A stretch of DNA of 64,000 nucleotides from Sindora glabra (lineage: Eukaryota; Streptophyta; Magnoliopsida; Fabales; Fabaceae): NCBI GenBank assembly GCA_020226215.1, contig CM035235.1, positions 43,615,511-43,679,510 of the forward strand, read 5' to 3'. The position numbers and the translations under genes are program-made. The notes beneath the pieces were generated by a model that worked only from the letters and a program-made list of their open reading frames with translations, searched no databases and had not been told where the DNA came from. Of this stretch, positions 43,937 through 57,002 are shown piece by piece. Position 1 is the stretch's first letter. Each line of letters opens with the position of its first letter.

Positions 43937-46742
43937 GTCAAAACTAGGCAAATCAACCATTATTAATGCATATCCCATGACTATGAAAAAAATATTTAAA
44001 TTATGAACTAAAGTGGAAGAAATTAATACATAGTAAATAAATAAATTCAAACATGATAAATAAAGAGTTAAAATTTGATGTTTTATATAAAATATTTTAC
44101 ACTATTAATGAATAAAAAATGACACACAAGATCAAAAGTAATAGTAACTAAGAATATCTACTAACAATAAGTAAATTTTAATAATTTTTTATTGATATGT
44201 TAATTAGAGGTGTAAACATGTTGAGCTAAGCCAATAATTTATATGTACAAACTTGAACTTTAATTTAAATCTATCACTAGCTTAGCATTTTGCTTAAAAG
44301 TATTATTCTAATGCTCAAAATTAAGTATATTATATCAACTTTGATAATTGATAAATTTTGAATTTTTCAATGTTAGCATCAATTTTGTCATGTTTATCCT
44401 TGATTTGATTTTATCAATATGATATTTTTGTCTATTAAATAATTTTGAAAGCACTTGACACTACAACAATTTTGAGGTCTATGTTATAAAGTAAAATTGT
44501 TACAAATAAAATCTAAAGGAAAATTAAAACCCAAAAGAGAAAGGTAAAAATTATGTTTTGCCCTAGGCTACGCGGTAAAATTATAAAGTTTATTTTTGAA
44601 GTTAAAAAAAATCTGAAGTAAAGTCTTCTCTGATTTTCTGAATATAACTCAATCAAGAAGAAAGATTAATTTCCTCCTATATCTTAGTGAGTATGAAGCT
44701 CAAAAAATTCAATAGATATGTAGTAGTCACTTACAAATCTATTGAACATATTATAATAAGGACTTATTCACACGAAATGGATGAATTGATGCTAAATAAT
44801 GACATATAAGCATAGTCAAACATAAATTTATTAATAAAAGAAAAATGATCATTGACAAACAAGTTAAAAAATGAGTATTTCTACATGTACTTCCCCTTTC
44901 TCACTCCGGTCTCACTCTGATATCCATGTAAGGAAAAAAATGCATTTTATGCTCCGAAAAAGTGGGCCTAATTAGTCTTTCTGCCTAAAATAAAAAAAGA
45001 GAGTGAAAGAGGAATGATAAAGAGGGAGTGTAAGTAGTATTACCCTAAAAGAATGCCATGCAAATGATGCAAGCATTTTTACGCATTCATTTTATGTATT
45101 TATTAAAAGAATAATATGTATAAAATAAATCTCCTTTCTGGTACTTAAATGTAAAATATTCAGATCACCGCCCTAAGTTGCAATCGGGGTTCATTTGCCT
45201 AAAAACACTAAACTTGTTTTCATCAATTAATTTATGTTTGTTTTTTTTTTTTGCGACAATAACGTTAGTATTATTAATTTGGAATGTAACCAATATAAAA
45301 AAGGGCCTCAATAATGCGAGAAAATAATTTAGTGTTACATTAATGGTATCAATAATATTATGTTTTTCAATTCAGCAATTTCATGTGATAGAAAATTATC
45401 TCTCTTGATTGTAAATCAGCTATTTCTTAAGAAATCCAATTGTTGAGTTAGAAAAATAATACACTTAATAATATTTGTATGAAAGTAAGATTGGGGTTTT
45501 AGTACTAATGTAGCACTAGAAGTTTTTTTCAAATAAGAATTATGATAAACTACTTGATGAAGAATAGTTGAAACCATCCAAAAATCTTTACTTTTACAAA
45601 TTTAAAGATCCAAATTTCCATTCTCTAAAAAGTATCTAGGGAAAACATTATACATATAAGATAGAATAACAAAGTGTGTTAAATATATTTATATATACAA
45701 AAATTAAGGCATAGTATTCCAAACAGAAAAGAAATGAAAAGATAAACAAAAATAATTTAGTTAAAACGCATACAAAATATATGTTTCCTTAAATTCTTAT
45801 ATATTGTTATATTATTATCGAACAAATATAAAAGATTATTAGGTTTATTCAATATAAGTATGTCTAGGGGACAAATCGTATGAAGTACTATCAAAGTATA
45901 AGCATTATATATTACATATGAAGGGTTTTATTGTTGGCTTTCTACACAATAACAAGAGCTCCATTTTTTTAGTGAAAAATATTTTTAGTAGAAATATAGT
46001 TATAAATTATTACAACAGTGAAAAACAATGTATATGTTCCATTTTAAATATTGAAAATTTGGTGGAAAATAACTTCCTCTTTTTCTAAAGAGTAAGTTGT
46101 TTTCTTTCTTTATCATTACATTAGGTATAATTTTTTTTAATAATAAGTTATGGAGTCAATATATCACTTTTCATTCATATAAAACCATATGTATTTTCTC
46201 TACAAAAAGTATTTTTCTAAAAACAAATAGATCTGAATAAGAGTCAGTTTTTCACTTAATTATTTATCATGGTTGGTATTTGCTTTCTAGAAAATGTTGT
46301 TTCCAGTGGTTTAAACATCTAGCAATGCCTTCCACCACATTCCTTTGACCGAAAATATTTTATTAGTCCATCAAAATCATTCAATTGATTAATTAGAATA
46401 CAATGGAAGAAAGGAACCAAATAAATGGTATAACAAATAATAATTAGGCCAATATTGTAAGATCCCTTTACTAAAATTAACTATTAATTTTCTCCAATAT
46501 CTCATTGTATCTAATTTTTAAATCTTTTCTGACCATACTGATAAATTTAAAAGAAAAAATTGTGAACTAAAAATGGCTCTTATTGAATTTAAAATGGTTC
46601 ATACTGGTCCAAAGTAACCAAGGTATTTGTAAGATTTTAAATTAATAAGAAAGATAACAAAAATGAAAAATAAGTGAGTATTGTCACTTTTAAATATGAT
46701 AATCATGATATAATCGTAAGTATTCACACAAGTATGAATTGA
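43937..46742. repeat. Block II right flank, shared with blocks I and III
   Basis: It aligns with 8376-10710 and 52814-55741. No frame stays open in all three copies. It includes a segment of about 450-500 bases (45815-46320) shared with block III but absent from block I, and the start of a sub-unit U copy (46321), cut off at 46742. Confidence 0.7.
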
Positions 46743-47214
46743 TTAGGATCTGGGGATGATAAGGAATGGAGAGAATAAGTTATAACAAAAACAATATTCA
46801 TTGTTAAGGTCAAGGGATGAAAAGACAAATCCTACTATTCCATGTCAATTTTCCTTCCATTCTTTTTTAAATGTCATTTGAGGTTAATGTAAAATGATTA
46901 AGGAATATAATAAGGAGAGATGAGTTGTAATTTATAACTATATCCTTAATTAAAAGTCAACTAATAAGTGAAGTTATTGTGCATTTATTTAGATCATATG
47001 GATATTATTTGAAAGAAAACAATAAATACATTCTTAGTTTATTAAAATTACACTTAAATGGGAATAAAGAAATTTCTCTAAAATGACATTTAAAAGGGAA
47101 TGGAGGGATAACTTGATTGACCAAAATGAATACTACAGATATAATTTATTATAACATCAATAGGAATGCGAGGAAAGGAAACTTTGAGGCAAGATCCTTT
47201 TTAAATATTTCCTC
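46743..47214. other. Sequence private to the block II/III junction
   Basis: This stretch is not repeated elsewhere in the window. It starts with GATCTGGGGATGATAAGGAA and later has AAAAGGGAATGGAGGGATAAC, but I could not show terminal repeats or target copies. It may be an insertion that truncated block II or simply the junction of the duplication. Confidence 0.4.
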
Positions 47215-48023
47215 CGATATTTATTAAATATGAAAATTAATTTTCTCATGTGATACAACTCTTTTTAGGGAAAGATATAAATCATTATGTAATTACAAGA
47301 CACTTATAAATCTATTAAAAAATGTCACCCTTATGACTATTCACACAAAATAATCCATGGATAAATAGGTTTCAATTATGTGACTAAAAGTAAAATCTTG
47401 TGAATCCAAAAATTATTTTACAACAATAAATACATGAATATGGGCAAATTAACAAGTCAAGAGAATACCACCTAAACGATGCATGCAAAATTTTCTCCAC
47501 GCCATGTTGGTTTTGCAAGTTTTACTAAATTATGAAATGTCTTTACCACCGATCTGATTTATAATTTGTCTACTCTAAGTGATCGGTTGAAGAATCAAGT
47601 TCTGCATGACCAGAAAAGTTATAAAAATTGTGATATGTGCAAAATCCTAGTATTGAAAGAAAGAGTTTAAATGATGTATTTTTAGTGCAAAACATTTTAT
47701 GCAATCACTGAACCAGAAAATGAAACGTAATTAAAAAAATAATAATCAAGAATTTTTATCAATAATAAAAGGATTTTAATAATTTTTTATTGACATGATA
47801 AAAATAGGATAGGTAATAATGTACAACTACTTCACATTGATACTAGAACAAATTTAAATTCAAAATGAAATACATCATTTTTCTCAATATATGTATACAC
47901 AAACAAATGAATGTTTTCAGTGGGATAGATTTATGCAAAACATAAATACTAAAACATGATATGCTTTGAAAATAAAGTTGTCAATATCCATATTTCAAAG
48001 GTAATAAATATAAAGTTTTTTTT

Positions 48024-49088
48024 CTAATAAATGGGGCTATAGCCTGAACAAGAAAGAGGCAATACAAAGGAATATTTATATGAGGTAGAGACACCTATAA
48101 CATCATTTAATAATAGGCCATCTAAGTTCGCAAAGGCTGATAATGGGTGCGCAATCTTAAATGATTCTGCAGAGTAAAAGAATTGAGTCGATTTGCACAA
48201 ATTTTTTCTTACATACATGTGATGAACGACAACTTGTCACTCTCTCTTGAGAAGCTCCTCAAACCGCATAACAAATAAAGAATATCTCACCAGATCATTA
48301 AACACCACATTCAGGATATTGACAAAAAGCATTAAATCGGATTCCAAAATAATCACCCTATGCTCTTGTTGCCAAGCCAAAACTAGATCATGATAAGGTC
48401 TCCACAATTTTGCAAAAAGAAGAACATATCCCAAGATTACAAATGAATCCAGAGAGCTAATTACCGTCTTCACTTCCGATATGACCACCACAACCTGCAG
48501 CACCTGGATTTAATTTTTAAGTGTCATCTACATTAACCTTAACCCACCTAGCAGGAGGTCGATTCCATAAAATCTCAACTTCAGTAACCCGTGCACTATT
48601 AACGGAAGTCTCATCACCAGGCAAAGCATTGATCACCTTGTTAACATAGTTCGAAATGAAACCAGAAGCATTCCGCGGCAATTGGAACTTCTGATTAAAA
48701 ATAGTTTTGTTTCGCCATGCCCATAATCAGTAGATCTTGCAGCAGCATAACACCATCCAATCACCAACCATGGACATTCCCAATTGATATGAGAGATTGG
48801 TTTCACACCATTCCAAATATGGATGCTTGAAAAACGACGCTCTTTTTGAAATGAAGAACCAAATGTTACCAAATCTGTTTAGCCACCCCACAATCCCTTG
48901 GGACATGGAGTTCATCCACCACACACTCCTTACAGACTTCACACAATGCTAGACCCAATCTCCATCTACCCCTTTTCTGATTGGTTAGGAGATCAGCGTG
49001 AAAATACTTCCAAACGAGCACCTTAATGCGCTCTGATATCGTAAAGTTCCAGATCTTGCCCCATCATAAACCTGGATTCCCACCATAC
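48024..49088 (-). pseudogene. LINE III, RNase H and zf-RVT part
   Basis: The minus strand has GWLNRFGNIWFFISKRASFF and GMSMVGDWMVLCC (zinc-binding region), then RWVKVNVDD, where the RNase H start keeps its first aspartate, then LLFAKLWRPYHDLVLAWQQ, and SAFANLDGLLLNDVIGVSTS at the end. Each piece matches LINE II 30176-31150 but the frames are separated by stops, for example in the ADGAS-equivalent site. Confidence 0.8.
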
Positions 49089-49097
49089 TTGGAAGCT

Positions 49098-49280
49098 AAG
49101 ATTTAAAAAAGAGTCCTTCACCGTTTTGCGCCATCAATATTGCAATATTCAATATTGCGGTCATGGATCAGAACGCATCGGCTATTTTCCACAATTTTGA
49201 GGTGCTAAGGCCCCATTTTCCTACATTTATCCACATCCCAATACAACTGATACCACGACTACGACTGCAACTATAATTCC
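49098..49280. mobile_element. MULE-type MITE, copy C, left part (right tip at 51435-51446)
   Basis: The left end is AAGATTTAAAAAAGAGTCC, and the right tip after the palindrome is AATTTAAATTCCTGC. TTGGAAGCT (49089-49097) and TTAGGAGCT (51447-51455) form a 9-bp target copy with two differences. The interior, with AATATTGCAATATTCAATATTGCGG and CGACTACGACTGCAAC-like runs, matches copies A and B. The long palindrome sits just inside its right terminus. Confidence 0.7.
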
Positions 49281-51434
49281 TTAAAGGTGCTGTCTACCGT
49301 ATCTTATTAAAAGAAACGGGTTTCGAAATCTGGAGTACGTGGCAAGAAAAGAGTGAAACACCTGTAAGCGAAGTCTGGTATCAAAACTTGGGAAAATTGC
49401 AAAAGTTACTCACCTGGTAAAGGGATTTGTGAAGGTCGGTCAGACTTGGAATTTTCAAAAGATTGCCAACTCATTCGCTTTGGGGACCGAAAGGATTTTT
49501 GATTTGACAGTAGTAATAAAAGTTTTAATTTGATAAATCAAAAGATTATTTTCAACAACCGTTCAACCGTAATGTTAAAATTATTAATTTATCAAAATAT
49601 AATAAAATTAGTATTAAAATCTATATATTACGGTGAGTAAGAAATTTTTCACTGAAATCATATGCCTAATTGATTAATATCATTATTTATGTTACCAAAA
49701 ATCTTTAAAATTGATATCTCCTAAAAAATTTTGTACATTTTATTATATTTATAATTTAATCCATATATATATATATAGGTATATATATCATTAACTCTAT
49801 CATATGAACATATTCATCTTCTATTTATATATGAACGATAAAAAATTAGTTTAATTTTTTTTATTTTTTAGCAATGCTCCCGCATCCTTTCTTTTTCAAA
49901 TTTCTAGAAGGATCACTATTTACTCACCCCACTCAATTAAAATTAATTATTTTAATTTTTTTATCTTATTCATTTTAATTCCTAAATAAATTTTTATTTC
50001 AATTCTTTAAATTAATCAAATTTATTAGAATAAAATACACAAACATCACCTAAATTTAATTAGAATAATGAAAAAATATATACAAATTTTTCCTCAATTT
50101 TATAGAAGCACAACTATTAAATTTATTTTAAAAAATTCCATTAAAAATTATTAATTTTAACTATTAGGTCATAAATAATAAACAAAATAAATAGTTTGTG
50201 ATCAAACTAACCCTTATTTATCTTATTATAGTGCAAATACCTTAATTAAATATGCGCACATTACTTCTGCATAAGAATCTAACATCAATATAATTACAAA
50301 AACTCCAACATATTAATGACATTTTATATTTGTTGTTTTCGTTTACCGATGGGATTTGGTTATAACTTAAACCGCAACTCAACTAAACAAATTAAGGCAA
50401 ACGAAAATAACTTATATAAAATGTAATTAAGATGTTGGTGTTTTTATAATTATATTAATATTACATACTTATGTAGAAGTACTATGCACATATTTAATTA
50501 AGGTATTTTTACTATAATAAGATAAACAAGGGCTAATTTAATCACAAAATATTTATTTTGTCTATTATTTATGACCTAATAGTTAAAATAATAATTTTTA
50601 ATGAAATTTTTTAAAAATAAATTTAATAGTAGTGCTTCTGTAAAATTGAGGGAAATTTTGTATATATTTTTGCATTATTCTAACTAAATTCAGGTGATGT
50701 TTGTGTATTTTATTCTAATAAATTTGATTAATTTAAAGAATTGAAATAAAAATTTATTTATTTTTTTAAAAAATTAAAATGAATAAAATAAAAAATTAAA
50801 ATAATCAATTTTAATTGAGTGGGATGAGTAAATAGTGATCCTTTGGAGATTTGAAAAAATAAAGGATGTGGAAGTATTACTAAAAAATAAAAAAAAATAA
50901 ACTAAATCTTTATCATTCATATATAAATATCATGCAGATGAATATATTGATAGAGTTAATGATATATATATATATATATATGGATTAAATTATATATATA
51001 ATAAAATATACAAATCCGGGATATCAAATTTAAAGATTTTTGGTAATAGGCGCATGATTTCAGTCAAAAAATTTCTAACTCACCGTAATACGTAGATTTT
51101 AATATTAATTTTTATTATATTTTGATAAATTAATAATTTTAAATTATGATTGAATGATTGTTGAAAATACTTTTTTGATTTATCCAATTAAAACTTTTAT
51201 TACTACTGTCAAATAAAAAATTCTTTCGGTCCCCAAAGCGAATGAGTTGGCAATTTTTTGAAAATTCAAAGTCTGACAGACCTTCACAAATCCCTTTACC
51301 AGGTGAGGAACTTTTGCAATTTTCCCAAGTTTGGACACCAGACTTCGCTCACAGGTGTTTCACTCTTTTCTTGCCACGTACTCCAGATTTCGAAACCCAT
51401 TTCTTTTAATAAGATACGGTAGACAGCACCTAAT
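49281..51434. mobile_element. Long near-palindromic element (2.15 kb, arms about 1.05 kb)
   Basis: The left arm (49284-50346) is the reverse complement of the right arm (50395-51431). The outer 150 bases agree almost base for base, starting AGGTGCTGTCTACCGTATC on each side. The loop is about 50 bases. Inner arms are more AT-rich and contain paired (TA)n tracts near 49765 and 50960. Flanking TATAATTCC and TTAAATTCC-like sequence may be a 9-bp target copy, which would make it a long-TIR Mutator-like or foldback element. The arms hold a frame with LLKEMGFEIWSTWQEKSE, but no known domain. Transcription through it would give a long double-stranded RNA. Confidence 0.8.
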
Positions 51435-51455
51435 TTAAATTCCTGCTTAGGAGCT

Positions 51456-52799
51456 TGTGCTTCATATGCAGAACCCGCGCTAAAATTACCGTGAGCTTCT
51501 CCCTGCCATATAATCATATTATCTGCATAAAAATCAACGAAAGGGGGAATGACCATGATTCTATGAATGAATTCTTGCTGAATCCAACTCCTCAACATAT
51601 CAATGTTCACTAGCCAGTGGCAGAGATGAAATCTGAAACTCTTGCTTCTTTTAGACTGGGATCATTTGAATGAAATGCTCCGTCAAACAAAAATCACCTG
51701 ACCATTGATCATTCCAAAAGGGGATAGATGACCCATTAGAAGGCTGGTAGATTGCATTTGCAAGAGTGTCAGACCATAGCTTTGCTAGACTTTTCCATAA
51801 ATAAGGGTCCGCATTCCAAACCACAATGCTGTCACTCCACTCAGAATTTTGACCACACTTTTCCTTCATCTCCGAAACCCACATAGCAGAATCATCCACA
51901 ATCAATTTCCAAACCAACTTCATGAGACATACAACATTCATAACTTTTAAATTACACAGACTTAAACCACCATTGATCATAGTTTTAAACATGGTTTCCC
52001 ATGCAATAGTATGCAAGCGTTTTTCATTAGCTTCATGGCCCCAAATAAAACTACGCTGGATCCTCTCGATTTCCTTCAAAATAATCAAAAGAATTGTAGC
52101 AGATTGCGTGGTATATACCGGGAAGGCTCCCAAAACAGACTTAGCGAGGACTACTCTACCCGCCATGGACAGGCAGTTCATCTTCCATCCGGCAAGCCCA
52201 TCTTGCATTTTCTTCACTAAGTGAGCGTAAGTGTGACAAATCACTCTTTTATGAAATAGAAGAACTCCCAAATAAAGCCCCAAATCTGAAGTAGCATTGA
52301 AACCATATCTAATACAATACTATTCCGCATCTCATCTTTCACAATCCTGGAGAAAAAATGTTCATTTTGGTTTGATTAACTCTTTGACCTGACATCTGAA
52401 AGAAATGCTTCAAACAAGTCATGATAGAGTCTATTTGATGAATTGAAGCTTCACCTAACCTTAAAAGGTCATCAGTGAACATAAGATGAAATATACCAAG
52501 ATCCCTTCTTCCCATCATAAGAGGATTCTACTTCGTATCTTCTATTGCTTCACAAAGATTTATCCAAAGGACAAATAAATACAGGGACAGCGGGTCACCT
52601 GTCTTAGTCCTCCATATAGAGAAACTACAAATTTTACTACCATTTCAGAAAATATTAAATGAAGGAGATGTAACAGAATTCATAATGATTACATTCTCTT
52701 CCATTTGAATCTGCTTCAGAACATCTTGAATAATGTCCGTCCCATTCATGCCGTGATAGGCTTTCTTCAGATCCGTTTTAAATTCATCTTATTCTCGGT
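51456..52799 (-). pseudogene. LINE III, RT palm, thumb and connection region
   Basis: From the 5' side the minus strand gives TDLKKAYHGMNGTDIIQDVL (motif A, aspartate kept), then GIFHLMFTDDLLRLGEASIH (FADD box as FTDD), SGQRVNQTKMNIFSP, GLYLGVLLFHKRV, LAGWKMNCLSMAGRVVLAKS, QRSFIWGHEANEKRLHTIAW and IYQPSNGSSIPFWNDQWSGD, ending with IIWQGEAHGNFSAGSAYEAQ at the MITE. The longest open piece is 51651-52283 (210 codons). This is the best preserved LINE stretch in the window and served to place the insertions in LINE II. Confidence 0.9.
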
Positions 52800-52813
52800 A
52801 AAGATAGCAATAT

Positions 52814-55317
52814 GTCAAAACCGGGCAAATCAACCATTATTAACCCATATCCCATGACTATGGAAAAAAATCTTTAAATTATGACTTTAAGTGTAAGAAA
52901 TTAATACTTAATAAAGAAATAAATAACTTCAAACACAATAAATAAAGAGTTTAAATTTAATGTATTGCATAAAATGTTTTATACTATTAATGAATAAAAA
53001 ATGACATGCAATATCAAAAGATCAAGAATATTTACTAACAATAAAAAAATTTTAATAATTTTTTATTGATATAACAATTAGAGGTGTAAACGTGTCAAGC
53101 TAAGCCTTATGTCCAAACTTAAACTTCAATTTAAATCTAGTCACCAGCTTGTCCTTTCATTTAAAGGTATTATTCTAATGCTCAAAATTAAGTATATTAT
53201 ATCAACATTCATAATTAAGAAATTTAGGATTTTTCAATGCCAGCATCAATTTTGTCACATTTATCCTTGATCTAATTTTATCGATATGATATTTTTTTCT
53301 GATAAATAATTTCTGAAGCACTTGACACTACAACAATTTTGAGATCTATGTTATAAAGTAAAATTGTTTCAGATAAAATCTAGAGGAAAATTAAAACCCA
53401 AACGAAAAAGGTAAAAATTATGTTTTGCCCTAGACTAAATAATAAAATTATAAAGTATATTTGAAGAAAAAAATTCTCAAGTAAATTCTTCTCTGATTTT
53501 CTGAATATAACTTAATTAAATTGAAAGATTAATCTCCTCCTATATCGTAGTAAGCATGAAACTCCTTTTAGAGGATACTTAAAATTTCAATAGATATGTA
53601 GGAGTCACTTATAAATCTATTGGCCATATTATAATAAGGACTAAGGATTTAAATTGTGGTTGCGATTCATAGTCGCCATCGCATTCACGATGCAAATGAA
53701 TGAAGAAAAATGCAGTCATAACAGTCTAAAATTATGAAAATTTACAAATGTGATCTACCCCTAAAATGTAATATTGCGGGCACGGACCATTTTTTAAATC
53801 TTAGATAAGGAGTTATTCTCGCAAAATAAACTAGAAGATCAATTGATGCTAAATATGTGACTGATGAAATAGAAGCATAGTCAATCATTAATTTATTAGT
53901 GAAAAAAAATGATTATTGACAAACAAGTTAAAAAATGAGTAATTCTACTTGCACTTCTTTCTCACTCTCACATCCAAGTAAGGAAAAAAAATGCCTTTTG
54001 TGCTCCGAAAAAATGGGCCCAATTTGTCTATTTTTCCAAAAATAAAAAAAGGGGTGAAAGAGGAATGATAAAGAGGGAGTGTTAGTAGTATTACCCTAAA
54101 AGAATACCATGAAAATGATGCAAACATTTTTACGCATTCACTTTACGTCTTTTTAAAAAGAATAACATGTATAATATAAATCTCCTTTTTGGTATTTAAA
54201 TGTAAAACATTCAGATCACAGCCCTAATTTGCAAACGGGGATCATTTGCCTAAAAACAATAAAATTGTTATCATCAATTAATTTTTGGTTGATTCTTTTT
54301 TTTTCGACAAAAATGTAAGCATTATTAATCTGGAAGGTAACCAATATAAAAGAGAAACTCAATAACAAGAGAAAATATTTAGTGTTACATTAACACTAGA
54401 AACTCAGTACTACTTCCATGTAAAAAATGTTGTTAATAGTATTATTTTTTCAATTCAACAATTTGATCTGATAAAAAATCATCTATTTTGATAGTAAATC
54501 AACTATTTTTAAAGAAATTAAATTGCTAAATTAGAAAAATGATACACTCGATAACCCTTGTATGAAAATAAGACTGAGTTTTCTCCATTAATGTAGTAGT
54601 AAAAGTTTTTTCAAATGATATATAAGATCTATGATAAGCTGCTTGATGAAGAATAGTCGAAACCCATCCAAACATCTTTATTTTTACAAATTTAAAAATC
54701 CAAATTTCCATTCTCTTAGAAGTAGCTAGGGAAAACATTATACATATAAGATAGAATAACAAAGTATGTTAAATATATTTATATATACAAAAATTAAGGC
54801 GATATATTACAAATACCACAAAAAATGAAAAGAAAATAAATTGTAAAAATAATTTTGTTAAAACCTATGCAAAATATATGTTGTCTTTAATTCTTATATA
54901 TTGTTATATTATTATCGAATAAATATAAAAGAGTTCTAAGTTTATTCGATATAAGTATGTGTTTGGGCCAAAATGGATGAAATATTTTTGAAGTATAAGC
55001 GTTATATATTACTTACAAATTGTTTTGTTATATGCATTCTACATAATTACAAATGCTCCATTTGTTTTGGTGGGAGACATTTTTTTTAAGGAATATCATT
55101 ACAAATTATTAGAATAGTGGAAAATATTCTATATGTCCTAAAAAAATAAAATATGAAAATAATATGTCTCTTTTTAATTCATATAGAAATATATGAATTT
55201 TTTTTTACAGAAAATATTTCCCCAACAACAAATGGACGCCCAATAAGAGTCAATCTTTACTTAATTAATTTTAATGGTTTGAAGAAAAAATACTGTTATT
55301 AATGGTTTAAACATTTA
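52814..55317. repeat. Block III flank between LINE III and sub-unit U
   Basis: It aligns with 8376-10284 and 43937-46320. It has no conserved open frame. The MITE at 53643-53804 is its only visible private insertion. Confidence 0.65.
53643..53804. mobile_element. MULE-type MITE, copy B (162 bp), with empty sites in paralogues
   Basis: The left end is AAGGATTTAAATTGTGG and the right end TTTTTAAATCTTAG. It is flanked by ATAAGGACT (53634-53642) and ATAAGGAGT (53805-53813). The paralogous sites at about 9212 and 44757 read ATAAGGGCT/ATAAGGACT once, followed directly by TATTCAC, which proves the insertion and the 9-bp duplication. The interior CGCATTCACGATGCAAATGA and the TAACAGTCTAAAATTATGA stretch match copies A and E. 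Confidence 0.9.
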
Positions 55318-56958
55318 ATAATGCCTTCCACCACATCCCTTCGACCGATTATAGTTTTTTAGCTCATCAAAATCATTTAATTGATTAATTAGAATACAAT
55401 GGAAGAAAGAAGTCAAATAAATAGATTAAGAAATCATAGCTATGCTGACACTGTAAGATCCCTTTACTAAATCTAACTATTAATTTTCTCCAATATCTCA
55501 TTGGGTCTAATTTTTAAATCTTTCCTGATTGTACTAATAAATTTTAAAAAATTCGTGAACAAAAAAGGGCTCTTGTAAAATTTAGAAGGATTCATTCTGA
55601 TCCAAAGTAATTAAGGTATTCATAAAGCTTTAAATTAATAAGAAAGATTATAAAAAATTGAAAAATGAGTGAGTATTGGTCACTTTTAAATATGATAATC
55701 AAGATGTAATCATGAGTATTCACACAAGTATGAATTGGTTGGTTTTCGTGACTACAAAAGGGCAAAATTTAGTATGAAGTGTCATATTATACAGATTGAT
55801 GAATTTTGATCAACTGGTGAATAGAATATGACGTGATTGACACAAGTATTTTCACAAATTACACATATGTTGTGCTTGGTCATGCTTTATTGGTGTGTTG
55901 TGTGAGAATAGATGAGCATAAAGGAAGACAAGTAAAGAGATCTTTTGACACTGTTTGGGATTTGGATTTAAATTGTGAAGAACTATGAAAAATACTATGC
56001 TTAGTAAGAAAAATTAGTTAATTTTACATTCTCTTACTCATTGGAAGGTGATTTACATGATGAAATATTGTTATTACGACTCTAAATGTATGTTTATAAA
56101 CATGAAAAATTAAATTTGAATACTTCTACAACATTTTTTCTTTTGCTTTATGCACATTATTCCTACCTTGGTAGTTGAAAAATAACATGTACTCGTGCAA
56201 CAGGTGCTTTAGTAGTAAAAGCCTGTTAATAATACTAATAAGAATATAATTCAAGGATCAATTGCTTCGCACCTTCGAATTAAAGGAATTAAAAAGTGAA
56301 TTTTTATCAACTAACGACACAAGTGTATCGTGCCAATAGTGCTACGAGTAGTTTCTATGATAGAGTAAACACAATTGTTATTTTTTAATTTATAAAGTGG
56401 TAATTATTATATCCTGCAAATTTTATAACTTATATTATTAATTTATTTTTGTTACAATTATTCACCTATCATTTATTTATTGTGTTAAAACAAATAAAAA
56501 TATTAAAATACATTATTAAGTTTCACATTAACAATGTTAAATATATATACTTTTTTTCATTATATTCATTATTCGCCTTTTATTTTAGTGTTATGAGTGA
56601 AAATAAATATGAATAATTATAGCAATTGCAATAATAAAGGACTAGAAACAATAATATTAATTATAATTTTTTGAAAGATATAATAGTCATCATTTTTGTA
56701 AATGAAAGATTAAATGTTGTCATTACTCCATATTATGTTGTTTATTCATGCTTTAACTTTAAACTCCCTTAAAATAACTAGCAAAAAATTGTGCATCTTG
56801 TTTAACTTTCTAGCATGATTTGTTTATACTTTTTTTTTTTCACATTTTTGTCCAATGGTAAATTTGATGAAAAAATATGTAAAATATTTCCTTAGTCTAT
56901 TTTCCCGTAGCAACCAGCCTTACTAAAATATTTTAATGAAGAAAAATTTAAGAAAAGA

Positions 56959-57002
<44 letters not shown>

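Larger units (their letters stand above)
29755..46742. repeat. Segmental duplication block II
   Basis: The left flank, 29755-30093, matches 47617-47987. The LINE inside matches the LINE at 47988-52799. The right flank, 43923-46742, matches 52800-55741. All later insertions (copia, gypsy, solo LTR, MULE-like insert) are private to this block. Homology ends abruptly at 46742, in the middle of sub-unit U, where TATGAATTGATT changes to unrelated sequence. Confidence 0.8.
47988..52799 (-). mobile_element. LINE copy III, 5'-truncated
   Basis: It is flanked by AAAGTTGTCAATAT (47974-47987) and AAAGATAGCAATAT (52800-52813), the same target site as LINE II. Apart from the inserted MITE and palindrome (49098-51446 plus one target copy) about 2.47 kb of LINE remains. 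The order on the minus strand is RT motif A, FADD box, thumb region, zf-RVT, RNase H. Confidence 0.9.

Noticed and set aside
51296..51430. LINE-encoded origin of the frame with LLKEMGFEIWSTWQEKSE
   Set aside because: The same sequence occurs inverted at 49290-49430 as part of the palindrome, so it belongs to that element and only fuses by chance to the LINE frame.
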